Source of the DNA: Arthrobacter sp. Y81
GTDB lineage: Bacteria; Actinomycetota; Actinomycetes; Actinomycetales; Micrococcaceae
Length of the DNA stretch: 64,000 nt
Assembly: GCF_002929335.1 (NCBI RefSeq)
Contig: NZ_PJIL01000012.1
Location: 1 to 64,000 of the forward strand
Direction of reading: 5' to 3'
The translations under genes were made by a program, and so were the position numbers. The notes beneath the pieces were generated by a model. It saw nothing but the letters and a program-made list of their open reading frames with translations, was not told the DNA's origin and made no database searches. This document shows, one piece after another, positions 16,811-26,271 of the stretch; within the stretch, counting starts at the first letter, position 1; each line of letters begins with the position of its first letter.

Positions 16811-17220
16811 AAATTGCCCTGACGAGCCTGTTCGTCGACGATCAACGAGCAGCCCTCGCCTTCTACACCCAGGTGCTCGGCTTCACGAAGCGCCATGACA
16901 TCCCCCTCGGTGACAACTTCTGGCTCACCGTCGTGTCGCCCGACTCCCCTGACGGTCCGGAGCTGCTCCTGGAGCCCTCGGGCCACCCCGCCGTGAAGCC
17001 GTATCGGGACGCCCTTGCAGAAGACGGCATCCCACTTGCTCAATTCACCGTCGACGACATCGAGGCCGAGCACGCCAGGCTGACCGGCAAGGGCGTGGTG
17101 TTCACACAGCCGCCGACTGACATCGGCACCGCCGTTGTGGCCGTCTTTGATGACACATGCGGCAACCTCATCCAGCTCATCGAAATGAAGCCGGCCGAGA
17201 AACGCACCGATGCCCGTTGA
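16807..17220 (+). CDS. VOC/glyoxalase-fold protein
   Basis: A 137-residue protein of the vicinal oxygen chelate fold. It opens with MKIALTSLFVDDQRAALAFY, the first beta-alpha-beta unit, continues with TQVLGFTKRHDIPL and GPELLLEPSGH, and has the second module from PLAQFTVDDIEAEHARL to FDDTCGNLIQLIEM. The family includes lyases, dioxygenases and antibiotic-binding proteins. Pairing with an ArsR regulator is common and usually indicates a stress-responsive enzyme. Substrate cannot be told from the sequence. Confidence 0.85.
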   Translation: MKIALTSLFVDDQRAALAFYTQVLGFTKRHDIPLGDNFWLTVVSPDSPDGPELLLEPSGHPAVKPYRDALAEDGIPLAQFTVDDIEAEHARLTGKGVVFTQPPTDIGTAVVAVFDDTCGNLIQLIEMKPAEKRTDAR

Positions 17221-17243
17221 GGGATCGGACCCACGATGCTTCC

Positions 17244-17387
17244 ATGACAGACTCTGAAAACGAAGCACCCGAACCTTACTGGCTGATGAAGATGCGAAAG
17301 GCCGCCAAACAGCGGCCGAGGACCCGTTTCTCCAGGATTCGCTGGATTGAGTTGCAGTACCTGCTTCGCGAACGGACTGCCCTATAG
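17244..17387 (+). CDS. Short hypothetical protein (47 residues)
   Basis: A frame from ATG at 17244 reads MTDSENEAPEPYWLMKMRKA and ends TAL after a basic stretch. It follows the glyoxalase-fold gene by 23 bases in the same direction. The composition is protein-like (acidic start, basic middle, hydrophobic end), but there is no strong ribosome binding site or known motif. Confidence 0.3.
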   Translation: MTDSENEAPEPYWLMKMRKAAKQRPRTRFSRIRWIELQYLLRERTAL

Positions 17388-17609
17388 AACGCCGGGGGTC
17401 CTGCCACTCGTGAACGGCTTCTGATGTCCCGAGAGACAGATGGCTATTCCTACTTATCGCCCCAGGAACTGCGGCTCTACGGACTTGAAGGACAGGAAAG
17501 ACAGTGCATAGGCAGTCCCGTAACAACCGGAAGAGCTTTGAGCTGGTTCCGGTCTGTCTCCAGCACTTCCAGCAGGCCGCTTTGCCGCTCGTCCCGCGTA
17601 AGGAAAACT

Positions 17610-17633
17610 GTCCCAGTTCCTTCGAACTGGGAC
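17610..17633 (-). terminator. Hairpin terminator
   Basis: GTCCCAGTTC and GAACTGGGAC form a perfect 10-bp stem with loop CTTC. It lies just past the stop of the minus-strand gene 17658-17912. No long T run follows, so strength is uncertain. Confidence 0.65.
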
Positions 17634-17657
17634 ACCCTTGGCGGGATAACCCTTCGC

Positions 17658-17912
17658 CTATTTCTGCACTTCGTGGAAGAGCTTGGTTCTGCTGTCCAGG
17701 TCTCGTTCCATGGTGATGCCATAAGGGATTTCGCTGCTTAGGTTCACTGTGTACACGCCAGGTTCGTGCCGGGTCACGAGCACCCCTTCCCATCCGTCCC
17801 TTTCTGAGTGGGCGTGGGCCAAGCTGACGGCGGCGCTGATGCCGTCTTCGATTTCTGTGGTGGTAAGCCCCGTGATGTGGAAGTAGCGGTCGGCCTCTAT
17901 TGTGGTGATCAT
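17658..17912 (-). CDS. Hypothetical protein downstream of DMFase
   Basis: An 84-residue protein of unknown function, MITTIEADRYFHITGLTTTE and then IEDGISAAVSLAHAHSERD, with a mixed alpha-beta pattern and EGVLVTRHEPGVYTVNL in the second half. It follows the DMFase large subunit gene in the same direction, 200 bp further on and past a strong terminator, and is itself followed by a hairpin. AGAGAGGTCCA precedes the ATG. It could be an accessory gene of the catabolic cluster; there is no direct evidence. Confidence 0.55.
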   Translation of the reverse strand: MITTIEADRYFHITGLTTTEIEDGISAAVSLAHAHSERDGWEGVLVTRHEPGVYTVNLSSEIPYGITMERDLDSRTKLFHEVQK

Positions 17913-18024
17913 TGGACCTCTCTGGTGGCCACGTGGTAGTCGTCTTTGACCTTGGTGCCGCGGGTCCGCGCCACTGTGCGAGGGCTGGCAAGCGTAGTCG
18001 GGAAGAAGCCGGGTGGTGGTGCGC

Positions 18025-18063
18025 CCTGAGGGCGGCCCATTCGAAGAATGGGCCGCCCTCAGG
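18025..18063 (-). terminator. Strong hairpin terminator after DMFase genes
   Basis: CCTGAGGGCGGCCCATTC and its exact complement GAATGGGCCGCCCTCAGG form an 18-bp stem with loop GAA. It is located 50 bp past the stop of the large subunit gene. Confidence 0.8.
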
Positions 18064-18113
18064 CTTCGCGCTGCTGTCCTGGTGGGCAGCTGAGATTCTT
18101 TGTGGTTGGCGCG

Positions 18114-20474
18114 TCAGTTGCCGCCTACCCGCAGTTCTTCTGTTTCATTGAAAGTGACTTCAAGTGGCTGGGCCTGACGGAACCGCCTTAGGACATTGCA
18201 TGTCATCTTGGCGATGTTGTTGTCGTAGTTGTTGTGGGAGAGCGCGGCTGTGTAGGCGATGGAACCGACTGAGAAGAAGCCGCCGCCTCCTTCCAGGGGG
18301 CAATAGACGATGTCTGATCGGACGCCTGGTTGCTCGGTGGCGCCGATGCCGGGAATGGACTCGTACACTTCTTCTGCGGCCAGGAGGTAAGCGTCCGATA
18401 GTGGGCCTGACGTTGCGAGGACCAGTGTTCCGGGGGGCGAGCCGAGGCCGGGCTGGTAGCAGTCGACTTCGGCGCCGGCGGCGCCGCCTCCCATGATTCC
18501 GAACTCGCCGATGCGCTCGTCTTCACCGATTCCTTCGAAGATGAATTCCGCGGCTGGGGTGTGGCTGTCTTCAAGTCGTTCGTAGTAGGTGCAGCGGTCA
18601 AAGCCCTGCGCGGCGAATCCCACTCCCGCGAGCTTCTGTGGCGGTAGGCCTTTGTTCCTCCAAATGCCAGCGAGTTCCCCGGAGGTGGCGTGGCGTTTGT
18701 CTCCGTACGGGGACTGGTGGGGGCGCGTGCCGCCGTCGGAGCGTCGGAGTTCCATCAGGTGTGGCTGGTCAGGGTCGAAGGAGACGGTCGCGTAGAACCC
18801 GTTGCCGCCCAGGTACATCAGCCTTCCGCCGTTGGAGGTGAATTCCTCCAGGGCGGTGAGTTCGTTGCGTGTGACGTACTCGGGGTGGCTGCCGGTGATG
18901 ACTACCCGGTAGTCGCTGAGAAGGCTGTAGCCCTCGCGGTCGAGGTCTTCATCGGTGATGGCGTCGTAGTCGCAGTTCTCGGTTTCGAGCCAGTGGACGA
19001 TGCACAGGTCTGCAGGCAGCCCCCATACGCCTTCGGCTTGGAACCATGCCCGGTGTTTGGGCTGTAGGGTCAGGATGGGTTTGCGGACGCTGCCGAAGAC
19101 AACTCCGGAGCCATCGTTGTGGATTTCATAGCAGGACCGGCCGAATTCGGGGTGATCCTGGAGGGTGAGGTCTTCGCGGTCCAGGATGGGCGTTCGGCTG
19201 ACGATGATCTCTGCGCCGTCGGCTTCGAAGGCAATGCGGTCGTTGGCGTAGGCCAGGTATGTCGCCGTGGAGAAAAGCACGGCGACATCGTTCTTCTTTT
19301 TTCCTGCCCGGACGAAGAAGGGAAGGTATTGTTCTGCACCTTCGGCGGTGAGTTTGGCTGCGTATACGCCGCTTGGCAGGTTGTGGGGCACGTCGAGTGT
19401 GAACGCTGTCGGCCAGCCGGCGTCGGTGATGTCGTCGTCGTGGAAGTGGATTGCGTCGTATTCATCGGGGACAATCCGGAAGTCGTCCATTAGACCAGTG
19501 AAGGAGTGTCCTGCGACGGCTCGGGTTGGCGCGTTGTGACATGTTCCGTGGAGCTGGTTTGGTGATTCATCGATGACGTCCCACAGGAGCAGTCCGTCGT
19601 CACGGCGGCTGCGTCCAAAGTGCCAGTCAGCAATGGTCTCGGTTCTGGCGGGAGTGCGTCGTTGAATGGAGACGTCGCCGATCTTGCCGTTGAAGCCGTT
19701 GGCTGCGAGCCATCGGTCGCCGTCTCGACGCGCTGCGGCGCCGATTCGGAATGGGGCTTCGGGTTTGGAGGCTGCCGGGGTGACGTCTGCGACCTTGTCT
19801 TCGGCTTCCAGGGGCAGTGCTTGGTCGGTGTACCGGTTCATGATGTTGGACAACGGTGCCTGGGTCAGATGGATCTGGCCAGCCGCGGTGTCCACTTCGA
19901 CCCGAAGGCTGTACCAGTGGTGTCCTTCCAAGGGGCTGTCCAACGCAGCTGACTTCGCGGTGCCCTGTTCGCTCCAGAGGAAGGTGGGCCGGCCAGCGTC
20001 CAGGACAAGGGCGTAGCCACTGGAAGATTCTTCGTCCCAGTTGCCCAGGATGACCTGCCGATCACTTCCTCCCCCGAATGAGTTCTGCGTGACGTGGTAG
20101 GCACCGTAATTGCCGGAGCGGGAGCTCAGGGGCAACGTGGGGTACACCTTGGCTTTGATGACCAATCCGTTGAGGTCTGTCATCAGCGAGGATGGGTCTG
20201 GCACCTCAACATAGGATCCGGGCTGGCAAACGTACTGCGTGCCGCGCTTTTCACCATCGAATGTTGATGCAACCGGAGTTTCCAGGAAGCCCGGTCCTGC
20301 CTCCCCTGTGAAGCCGTGCCGTAGACGGACAAGTGAGGCTTGGTACGCGGAGGGTCCCTCGCAGCTGACGTGGAAGGAGATGCTTTCACCCGGGCGGGCG
20401 GCAAAACGGTCGGTGTACCCGAAGATTTTCGGTTCGACGCGGATCTCGGTTCCGGGTGCGGTTTCGGCAGTCAT
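18114..20474 (-). CDS. dmfA2: N,N-dimethylformamidase large subunit
   Basis: A 786-residue protein matching the large (beta) subunit of N,N-dimethylformamidase, which hydrolyses DMF to dimethylamine and formate with mononuclear iron. Residues 1-390 form the N-terminal part with a LamG-like sandwich (VLDAGRPTFLWSEQGT, NGFNGKIGDVSIQRRTP). The catalytic half follows. By my count Tyr406 (TATYLAYAN), Tyr449 (RSCYEIHNDG) and Glu532 (SHPEYVT) stand where the Tyr-Tyr-Glu iron ligands of the Paracoccus enzyme are described. The ATG at 20474 has GGAGAG upstream and lies four bases after the small-subunit stop. Length agrees with the known subunit (about 762 residues). Confidence 0.87.
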   Translation of the reverse strand: MTAETAPGTEIRVEPKIFGYTDRFAARPGESISFHVSCEGPSAYQASLVRLRHGFTGEAGPGFLETPVASTFDGEKRGTQYVCQPGSYVEVPDPSSLMTDLNGLVIKAKVYPTLPLSSRSGNYGAYHVTQNSFGGGSDRQVILGNWDEESSSGYALVLDAGRPTFLWSEQGTAKSAALDSPLEGHHWYSLRVEVDTAAGQIHLTQAPLSNIMNRYTDQALPLEAEDKVADVTPAASKPEAPFRIGAAARRDGDRWLAANGFNGKIGDVSIQRRTPARTETIADWHFGRSRRDDGLLLWDVIDESPNQLHGTCHNAPTRAVAGHSFTGLMDDFRIVPDEYDAIHFHDDDITDAGWPTAFTLDVPHNLPSGVYAAKLTAEGAEQYLPFFVRAGKKKNDVAVLFSTATYLAYANDRIAFEADGAEIIVSRTPILDREDLTLQDHPEFGRSCYEIHNDGSGVVFGSVRKPILTLQPKHRAWFQAEGVWGLPADLCIVHWLETENCDYDAITDEDLDREGYSLLSDYRVVITGSHPEYVTRNELTALEEFTSNGGRLMYLGGNGFYATVSFDPDQPHLMELRRSDGGTRPHQSPYGDKRHATSGELAGIWRNKGLPPQKLAGVGFAAQGFDRCTYYERLEDSHTPAAEFIFEGIGEDERIGEFGIMGGGAAGAEVDCYQPGLGSPPGTLVLATSGPLSDAYLLAAEEVYESIPGIGATEQPGVRSDIVYCPLEGGGGFFSVGSIAYTAALSHNNYDNNIAKMTCNVLRRFRQAQPLEVTFNETEELRVGGN

Positions 20475-20478
20475 GGTT

Positions 20479-20907
20479 TCAGCTCTCCAAAAAGTTCTTG
20501 CGACGCAACGCGAAAACTCCGCGCAACGCGTTTTCATAGGTGTAGAAGGTTGAGGGCAGGAGAACCAGGTTTCCGGGTGCTCCTACAGTGATCCTGCCGA
20601 TCCCCCACGGACCGTTGGGCCCGAGGTTCAGGATGATCTCTTTCCCGTTGACTGAGGCGTTGCCCAGGGTCCGCACAACCCGTGCGGTCTTGTCGTCGTG
20701 AGGTCCCAGCGGGGAGCGGTCGTACGCCGCTGATACTTCATCGGTGAAGTCGCGGCGAAGTCGGGAGGAGAACCGCTGTTCAAAAATGCTCATAAGTTCG
20801 GATGAGCGGTCCGCGCTGGTACGCATCAGTTCGCTCCCCTCCGGCAACAATTTGCTTGGCCACTTCGTGGACTGGTCCGCGGATTCAAGGGACGTTCTCG
20901 CTTTCAT
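20479..20907 (-). CDS. dmfA1: N,N-dimethylformamidase small subunit
   Basis: A 142-residue protein directly before dmfA2, in the size range of the small (alpha) subunit of DMFase (about 132 residues), which forms an alpha2beta2 or larger complex with the large subunit. Readable blocks are LMRTSADRSSELMSIFEQRF, DEVSAAYDRSPLGPHDDKTA and the hydrophobic IGRITVGAPGNLVLLPSTFY. Recognition rests mainly on gene order and size. I chose the ATG at 20907; a TTG at 20991 would add 28 residues of poorer quality. Confidence 0.75.
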   Translation of the reverse strand: MKARTSLESADQSTKWPSKLLPEGSELMRTSADRSSELMSIFEQRFSSRLRRDFTDEVSAAYDRSPLGPHDDKTARVVRTLGNASVNGKEIILNLGPNGPWGIGRITVGAPGNLVLLPSTFYTYENALRGVFALRRKNFLES

Positions 20908-21114
20908 TCTGAGGTGGGATTGCTGTGGGGGCTGGTCGGGGAACTCCCCCGTCGCCAGCGCTGCAGCGTTGTGTGTTCTAGGTAACTTCAACGGTAGGAC
21001 CGGGGTGACGGGAAAAATATAGGTAGTTTTGCGTAGTCCAAGGCCTGCTTTTCAAGGGTGGAGCCCGTTCCATCAGGGACCTCTGGGTCATGAAGCCTCC
21101 AGGCACGCCGTGAA

Positions 21115-21150
21115 GGCACCGGGCGCTGCCGAAGCGGCAGGCCCGGTGCC
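21115..21150 (-). terminator. Hairpin terminator after permease gene
   Basis: GGCACCGGGC...GCCCGGTGCC with an inner CTGCC-GAAG-GGCAG part forms a long GC-rich stem with a small internal mismatch. It lies about 40 bp past the permease stop and separates the permease transcript from dmfA1. Confidence 0.7.
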
Positions 21151-21187
21151 CTCGCCCGTCTGGGAACGGGAGGTGTCGTGTGCCGGT

Positions 21188-22594
21188 CTAGACGACGTCC
21201 ACGGTTTCGAGGGTGCGGCCGGTGCGCTTCAGAATGAGCGCGACGATCGTTCCTATGACAAGCCAGGAGATGCCGATTATTTTGGCAAGAATGTTGGTGC
21301 TGTAGAGGGCGTATCCGAGCACGGCAATTCCAAGGATGGGCGAGATCCAGTGCATGAAGTACTTCTTGCTTGACCGGCGTATTCCAAAGTGAATGATGAC
21401 GCTGATGTGCAGCAGGATATAGGCGGTCAGGGCGCCAAAGGTGACCATCGTAACGATGAGTTCGATCTGTCCCACGGCCAGCACCCCAATGACGGCGGTG
21501 AGGATGGTCACCACGATCATGGCAGCGGCCGGAACCTGGTGTTTTTGGCTGACGACGGCCAGACGTCGTGGCAGCTGCCCGTCGCGGGCCATGGCAAAGA
21601 TCATCTTCGATGTCGTGGCATGGGAAACCAGCACGTTGGCGAAGAGCGCTATCAGGGCCGTGATCAGCGTGAACACGATTTTGAACCATGGCGCAACGAC
21701 GATTTCGCTGATGGAGTAGAAGGCGTTGTTCACAGCGTCGCCCTCAGCAAATGGTTCGTTGTTTGGAACGAAGAGAGCCGCGAAGTAGACCTGTGCGACA
21801 AACATTGCGATGACGAGCCAGAGCACGATCATGGTTGCCTTGGAGACCGCTTTTCCGCCGCCCTTGGCTTCTTCGTTGAGCGTCGAGATGGCGTCAAAGC
21901 CGATGTAGCTGAGGGCAGCAACCGGGATGGCCGTGAACACGAGCTCCCAGGAGAAGAATTCGGGCTGGTAGAAGGGTGCGAGGCTGAACTGCGCCCGCCC
22001 TTGGGTGATGGCCACTAGGGCGCCGCCGACGAACACGAGGAGCGCTGCCCCTTGGATGATCAGGAAGATCATGTTCATCCGTGCGGTGACGACGATTCCG
22101 CGGAGATTGATGAAGGCCACTGCGGCGATAAAGCCGATGACCCAGATCCAGCCTGGAACCTCTGGCATGAGTGCCCCCATGGCGGACGCTGCGAGGATGC
22201 ACAGCAGCGCCGGCAGGAGGAGGTAGTCAAGGAGGATGGCCCATCCAGAAAGGAAGCCAACAAACTTGCTGGTGCCCAAGCGGACGTAGGAGTATACGGA
22301 CCCTGCCACGGGATACTCCTTGGCCATCTCCTTATAGCTGACGGCGCTGAAGAACATTGCGATACCGGCGACCAGGTAAACCAATGCGGCCATGCCATGG
22401 GAGAAGTTGAAGATGGTGCCGAAAACAGCCACGGGGGCCAGCGGCACCATGAAGATCAGCCCATAGACAACAACGTCCGTCAGGGTCATGGTGCGATTGA
22501 GCTCTTGCTTGTAGCCAAGAGCACCTAGTTTTTGCTGCTCGACGTCGTTGATGCCGGCGTCACTGGCCGGGGTAGCGTGACTGTCAGTTTTCAT
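21188..22594 (-). CDS. APC-family permease
   Basis: A 468-residue membrane protein of the amino acid-polyamine-organocation superfamily, with about 12 membrane segments. The first, TLTDVVVYGLIFMVPLAPVA, is followed by EYPVAGSVYSYVRLG, typical of the family's substrate loop, and AALSYIGFDAISTLNEEAKG is the conserved segment 6. Many relatives import amines or amino acids by proton symport. Its place in the DMF cluster suggests uptake of DMF-derived amine or export of excess product, but the substrate cannot be read from sequence. It starts three bases after the truncated large-subunit gene ends, so the two are one transcript. Confidence 0.8.
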   Translation of the reverse strand: MKTDSHATPASDAGINDVEQQKLGALGYKQELNRTMTLTDVVVYGLIFMVPLAPVAVFGTIFNFSHGMAALVYLVAGIAMFFSAVSYKEMAKEYPVAGSVYSYVRLGTSKFVGFLSGWAILLDYLLLPALLCILAASAMGALMPEVPGWIWVIGFIAAVAFINLRGIVVTARMNMIFLIIQGAALLVFVGGALVAITQGRAQFSLAPFYQPEFFSWELVFTAIPVAALSYIGFDAISTLNEEAKGGGKAVSKATMIVLWLVIAMFVAQVYFAALFVPNNEPFAEGDAVNNAFYSISEIVVAPWFKIVFTLITALIALFANVLVSHATTSKMIFAMARDGQLPRRLAVVSQKHQVPAAAMIVVTILTAVIGVLAVGQIELIVTMVTFGALTAYILLHISVIIHFGIRRSSKKYFMHWISPILGIAVLGYALYSTNILAKIIGISWLVIGTIVALILKRTGRTLETVDVV

Positions 22595-22597
22595 GGG

Positions 22598-23860
22598 CTA
22601 TCTGTGCCTCTCGGAAGAAATCCTAGCCGTAAATTCGGCCAGCGGATTCTGTAGATGGATCGTTGGGACGAGCGATCGATGGGCGCTCTGTGTTGTGATG
22701 CGGCCTCGTGGGCGGAGATTAGTGGGACACGGGCTGTGTTTGTTGCGGGGGTCGTCCGGTTCCTTCGCGGTTGAGACGACAAAGGGAACGAATTCCTCGA
22801 CGTTTGAGGCCTTTAGTCGGACGGCGTAGAACCCTGCCTGCAGTGTTTGCGGGACGGGGAGAACGATCCGCGACTTCCATCTCTCTGGATCTGGCCGTCT
22901 TTCGATCAGGCGGATGGCACCGTAGCTCTCCGGTGTTGTTCCGATGTCGCCGGCTTTGCTGCCGCTATGGCCGGGAACGGCTCTCATCGGGGCATTGACG
23001 CAGTGAGCGTGGAAGGAACCGACGATATCCGGGATCTGGTCGGTGTGGAGTCCGTCTGCGGAGAGCCCTTGAGAGAAATCCCATGCTGCCACGAGGTCAG
23101 GGGCGTTTAGTCGCCGGGTCTGTAGTCCCCGCAGATCAGTTGCCGGCGTGGATTTTGCACACACGTAGGGTGATTCGATCGTTCCCTTGAAGGACTCTTC
23201 TGCGGCCGTCCACCCTGAGACGTATTTGGCACTTGTGCCGAGCATTATCGGAACGGCTGGCAGTTGCTCGAGTCTGCGATGTCCGGTTGTTGTTTGGCTG
23301 CCGCGACGCTCCTCATGTGCTGATGAGATGGAGGGCCTCATGAAAATAGCGCCGAGACCAGCCGCGAGGTCGTACGACGCGGCGACTTCGTACCAGCGGC
23401 CAGGGTGCAGTGCCTCAGGAAGGCTGAGTTCCAAGGTGGCGTGACCGTCCCCTACCAGCAGCGTCAGCCTGCGCTCCTGCAGGAAGAGACCAATGCCGCT
23501 GTTACTGGTTGCATCCCAGGCGGTCACAACACCCTGAAAAGACGCCGCTGTCTCGTCTGGTCGTATCAATGCTCCCAAGGTGACACCGGGCGCTCCGGCA
23601 AGCGCACCCTCGCTGCCTGGAACCTCCAAAAACGGGCGGAGACACGTTGCGTGGACCCCTCGCTCAGTGATCGTGTCGATACTGCTGGTCACTGGCATTG
23701 TTTCCATGAATGGAGTGGCCGATTCGCTGCGATACTTTTCGATCCGCAACAACTGAGACTGATAGCTGGATGTTCCGCGGCATACGACCGTGAAACAGAT
23801 GTCCTCGAGCGGCCTGACGTTGAAACGATCCGCCTGCCCGTGGATCTCAAGAGAGGACAT
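22598..23860 (-). pseudogene. Truncated second DMFase large subunit
   Basis: A 420-residue frame homologous to the first half of dmfA2. The matching blocks are DRFNVRPLEDICFTVVCRGT against DRFAARPGESISFHVSCEGP, GVHATCLRPFLEVPG against GTQYVCQPGSYVEVP, HCVNAPMRAVPGHSG against HNAPTRAVAGHSF, and FVPFVVSTAK against YLPFFVRAGK. It stops being similar at that point and ends in unrelated residues, so the iron-binding half is absent. AAGGAGACAGCAA before the ATG is a good start. It may be a remnant, or a free N-terminal domain with a binding role. Confidence 0.72.
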
Positions 23861-24053
23861 TTGCTGTCTCCTTCGTGCCTGGTTCGTCGCCGACATCGCT
23901 TCTGCCGCTGCAGCGGGCCTGCCGCGTTGCCCTGTCAAAGGGGCACTCCTGCTCACACCCGGTGTGGGTTTCAAGAAGAAGTTTCGGCTCATTGCTTGTC
24001 ACTTTGTGCTCCTTCACGACCCAGGTGACGCTCATCACTCCGTACAATCAAGA

Positions 24054-24074
24054 CTAGGAATACAGAGGTCCTAG
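24054..24074. promoter_or_regulatory. Inverted repeat in dmf/luxR divergent region
   Basis: CTAGGA-ATACAGAGG-TCCTAG is a perfect 6+9+6 inverted repeat about midway between the minus-strand dmf genes (start 23860) and the plus-strand LuxR-type gene (start 24217). It is a candidate binding site for the regulator. GTACGTAC lies about 20 bp further on. Confidence 0.4.
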
Positions 24075-24216
24075 CAACATCGGTATTTGTACGTACGCCC
24101 TGACAAAGCCGGGCGGATTTGGGCCCCGCAGATGCCGGTCGGGTCTGTTATGGAAGAGACGGCCGTATAATTAGCGCGTACCCGGAGGACAGGATCCTCC
24201 CGTCTTGGAGGCCTTC

Positions 24217-25215
24217 ATGGTCAGCGGAAAGTCCCACATTCTGCTTAAGGCAGCTTTCGCTGCCGGCGCAGCCCAATACCAGCGCGACGGCGCTGACGAG
24301 ATCCTGCACGTTCTGGCCGACGGAACCAGGCACGACGCCGCCGCCCTGATTTTCTGGAACCGCGCGCTGTCCAAGCACGACGTACTGGCCAACGATGGCT
24401 ACCAGCCAGAAACGCTCACCGCACTGGGTGACCCCTACGCTTCAACCAAAGCCCATCGAAAGCTGCTTAAGCTTCACCAACCGTTACGCATTGATGACTT
24501 GAAGTACGACTACCGTGGGACGCAGCTCTACCAAACCGCGCTGGCGCCCGCTGGTTTCGCGGATGGCATGAGTGCCTGTCTTTTCTCCGACGACGGCCAG
24601 TACGCGGGAATGCTCCACCTTTCCGCCTCTCACTTCCACAACTTCGACGATGATGCCCGCGACCTTATTGGCGCGCTGTCCCCGATCGTCGCTGAGCTGT
24701 GCCGAAGGCAATCGTCCGGCTACCCAATTCTGCGACTCCACGAAGACTGCAGAGCAGCGCTCTTTGATGGACAGGATGCGCCCAGACCCGTGATTTCCAG
24801 GGAGATGAGCGGCGTCGTATTTGACCCCCATTTCAAGGACTTCATCTCGCACTTCCTGGCCGGGCCGGCAGCATCCGTGTCCGGGCTTTGGACCTCTGAG
24901 AGCGGGACAGTAGCACTGGAGATCACCCGGACGGCCGGGGTGGCATCAGGCAAGGGTGACGTCGCTTTGATCGTTGAGACTCCGATGGAGCTTCCGTTCG
25001 GCCTGACAGCCCGAGAAGCAGAGGTTACCGATCGCATTGCATGGGGGCGCTCTAACCAACAGATCGCATCAGAACTCGGCATTTCCATCCGCACTGTCAC
25101 AACTCACGTGGAGAACATTCTCGTGAAAATGGCCCAGGAATCCAGATCCGGTGTTGCTGCGGTGGCCATCAGCGCTGGCCTTCGAAGACTCGACTCACAC
25201 GGTGCCCGCCTGTAA
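24217..25215 (+). CDS. LuxR-family regulator of the DMF cluster
   Basis: A 332-residue regulator. The N-terminal two thirds look like a GAF-type sensing domain (VLADGTRHDAAALIFWNRAL, GFADGMSACLFSDDGQYAGM, LHLSASHFHNFDDDARDLIG). The C-terminal HTH is of LuxR type: LTAREAEVTDRIAWGRSNQQ, then IASELGISIRTVTTHVENIL. GGAGG stands at a proper distance before the ATG at 24217. It is divergent from the dmf genes. A LuxR-type activator is known for DMF catabolism in Paracoccus (DmfR); whether this one is orthologous is an inference. Confidence 0.8.
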   Translation: MVSGKSHILLKAAFAAGAAQYQRDGADEILHVLADGTRHDAAALIFWNRALSKHDVLANDGYQPETLTALGDPYASTKAHRKLLKLHQPLRIDDLKYDYRGTQLYQTALAPAGFADGMSACLFSDDGQYAGMLHLSASHFHNFDDDARDLIGALSPIVAELCRRQSSGYPILRLHEDCRAALFDGQDAPRPVISREMSGVVFDPHFKDFISHFLAGPAASVSGLWTSESGTVALEITRTAGVASGKGDVALIVETPMELPFGLTAREAEVTDRIAWGRSNQQIASELGISIRTVTTHVENILVKMAQESRSGVAAVAISAGLRRLDSHGARL

Positions 25216-25419
25216 GGATCATTCTCCCTGCGTAAAGCACGCACCCTGTTCCATGAAGGGCCTGGCACATGTACCACTTCCTTGGTTGTGGGAGGGCCTC
25301 GATGGGACACTTCCCGGCTGCTCGGGATCCGTGGAATCGCGCGTAACCTGACTGTCCCGTAAGTTATCCCAAAACTCCCGCCACAATCACCCGTCACGGC
25401 TACAACATTCGGTACGGTT
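25216..25419. other. No recognisable gene
   Basis: Short region between the regulator and a resolvase remnant. I see no gene or clear hairpin. Confidence 0.4.
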
Positions 25420-25830
25420 CCAGGCATAGACATTGGCTATGCGAGAGTATCGACGGCGAACCAAGATCTGGCCCGGCAGGTGGATGCCCTGGCGGCCGCC
25501 GGCATCAAGAACGAACACATCTTCGTGGACAAGAAATCCGGAGCCACCATCGCCCGCCCCGGACTCCAAGAAGCACTGACCCACGTGAGGGACGGTGACG
25601 TCCTGATCGTGCACACCCTGGACCGGCTTGGCCGCACAGCCCGGGACACCGTGAATATGGTCCACGACCTCAAAGAGCGCGGTGGGTGTCCGGATCCTGG
25701 CTGATCCCCTGACCATCGACACGCCGAACCTGACTCGCCTATGGCCCAGCGGGCATTCGCCATGCTGGCCCTGCTCGGGCAGATGGAACGCACCTGCGCT
25801 CCGAACCATGCCGCCGCCGCCCCTTCGCGG
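25420..25830 (+). pseudogene. Serine recombinase remnant
   Basis: The catalytic N-terminus of a small serine recombinase is readable: DIGYARVSTANQDLARQVDA, then AGIKNEHIFVDKKSGATIAR and DVLIVHTLDRLGRTARDTV. After KERGG (about 25682) the frame breaks: the neighbouring frames continue with VRILADPLTIDT and AQRAFAMLALLGQMERT, and the C-terminal HTH is not seen. The gene is dead. Its relation to the intact resolvase at 4600 is only of family level. Confidence 0.75.
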
Positions 25831-26271
25831 CCTCAGCCTCTTCAACCCCACCATCCGTGGACTCCTCGAAATGCAATATCAATTCGAGGAGCCATTCATC
25901 GCAGCAAAATCACGGGCAGGCTGGGCATCACAGCAACTCCCATCGATGACGCCATCGTCGAAACACTCCGGGCATCCAGCTCTGGCAGCTCGGCGCCGGC
26001 GCGCTAACACGCCCAAGCTCAACGTTCCGGGCTTGGTGTCAGGCCCGAAAAATCGTCTTCACGTGGCTCGGATCAGGCCGATCGCAGCCACGCATGCACG
26101 GCTCTCCCTCGATGACTCTCCGCGTCCGGCGGCGACGGCCGTTCGTCTCCTCGCAGCTAACCTCACCCTTCCAACCTCACTCCCTCACACCTCTGGCATC
26201 CAAGGCATTCGCCGTGAGCGCGGACTCACGGCAAGTCATGTCGTTAGCAGAGCTCTCAAAGATGAACCAAC
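25831..26271. other. Degenerate stretch without a supported gene
   Basis: The plus strand is open for most of this length, but the composition (many Ala, Arg, Ser and Pro runs) is that of GC-rich non-coding sequence. It separates cargo from the mobilisation genes. Confidence 0.4.

Noticed and set aside
18203..18601. Minus-strand Thr-rich frame inside dmfA2
   Set aside because: A shifted frame of the DMFase large subunit; the main frame has clear family motifs.
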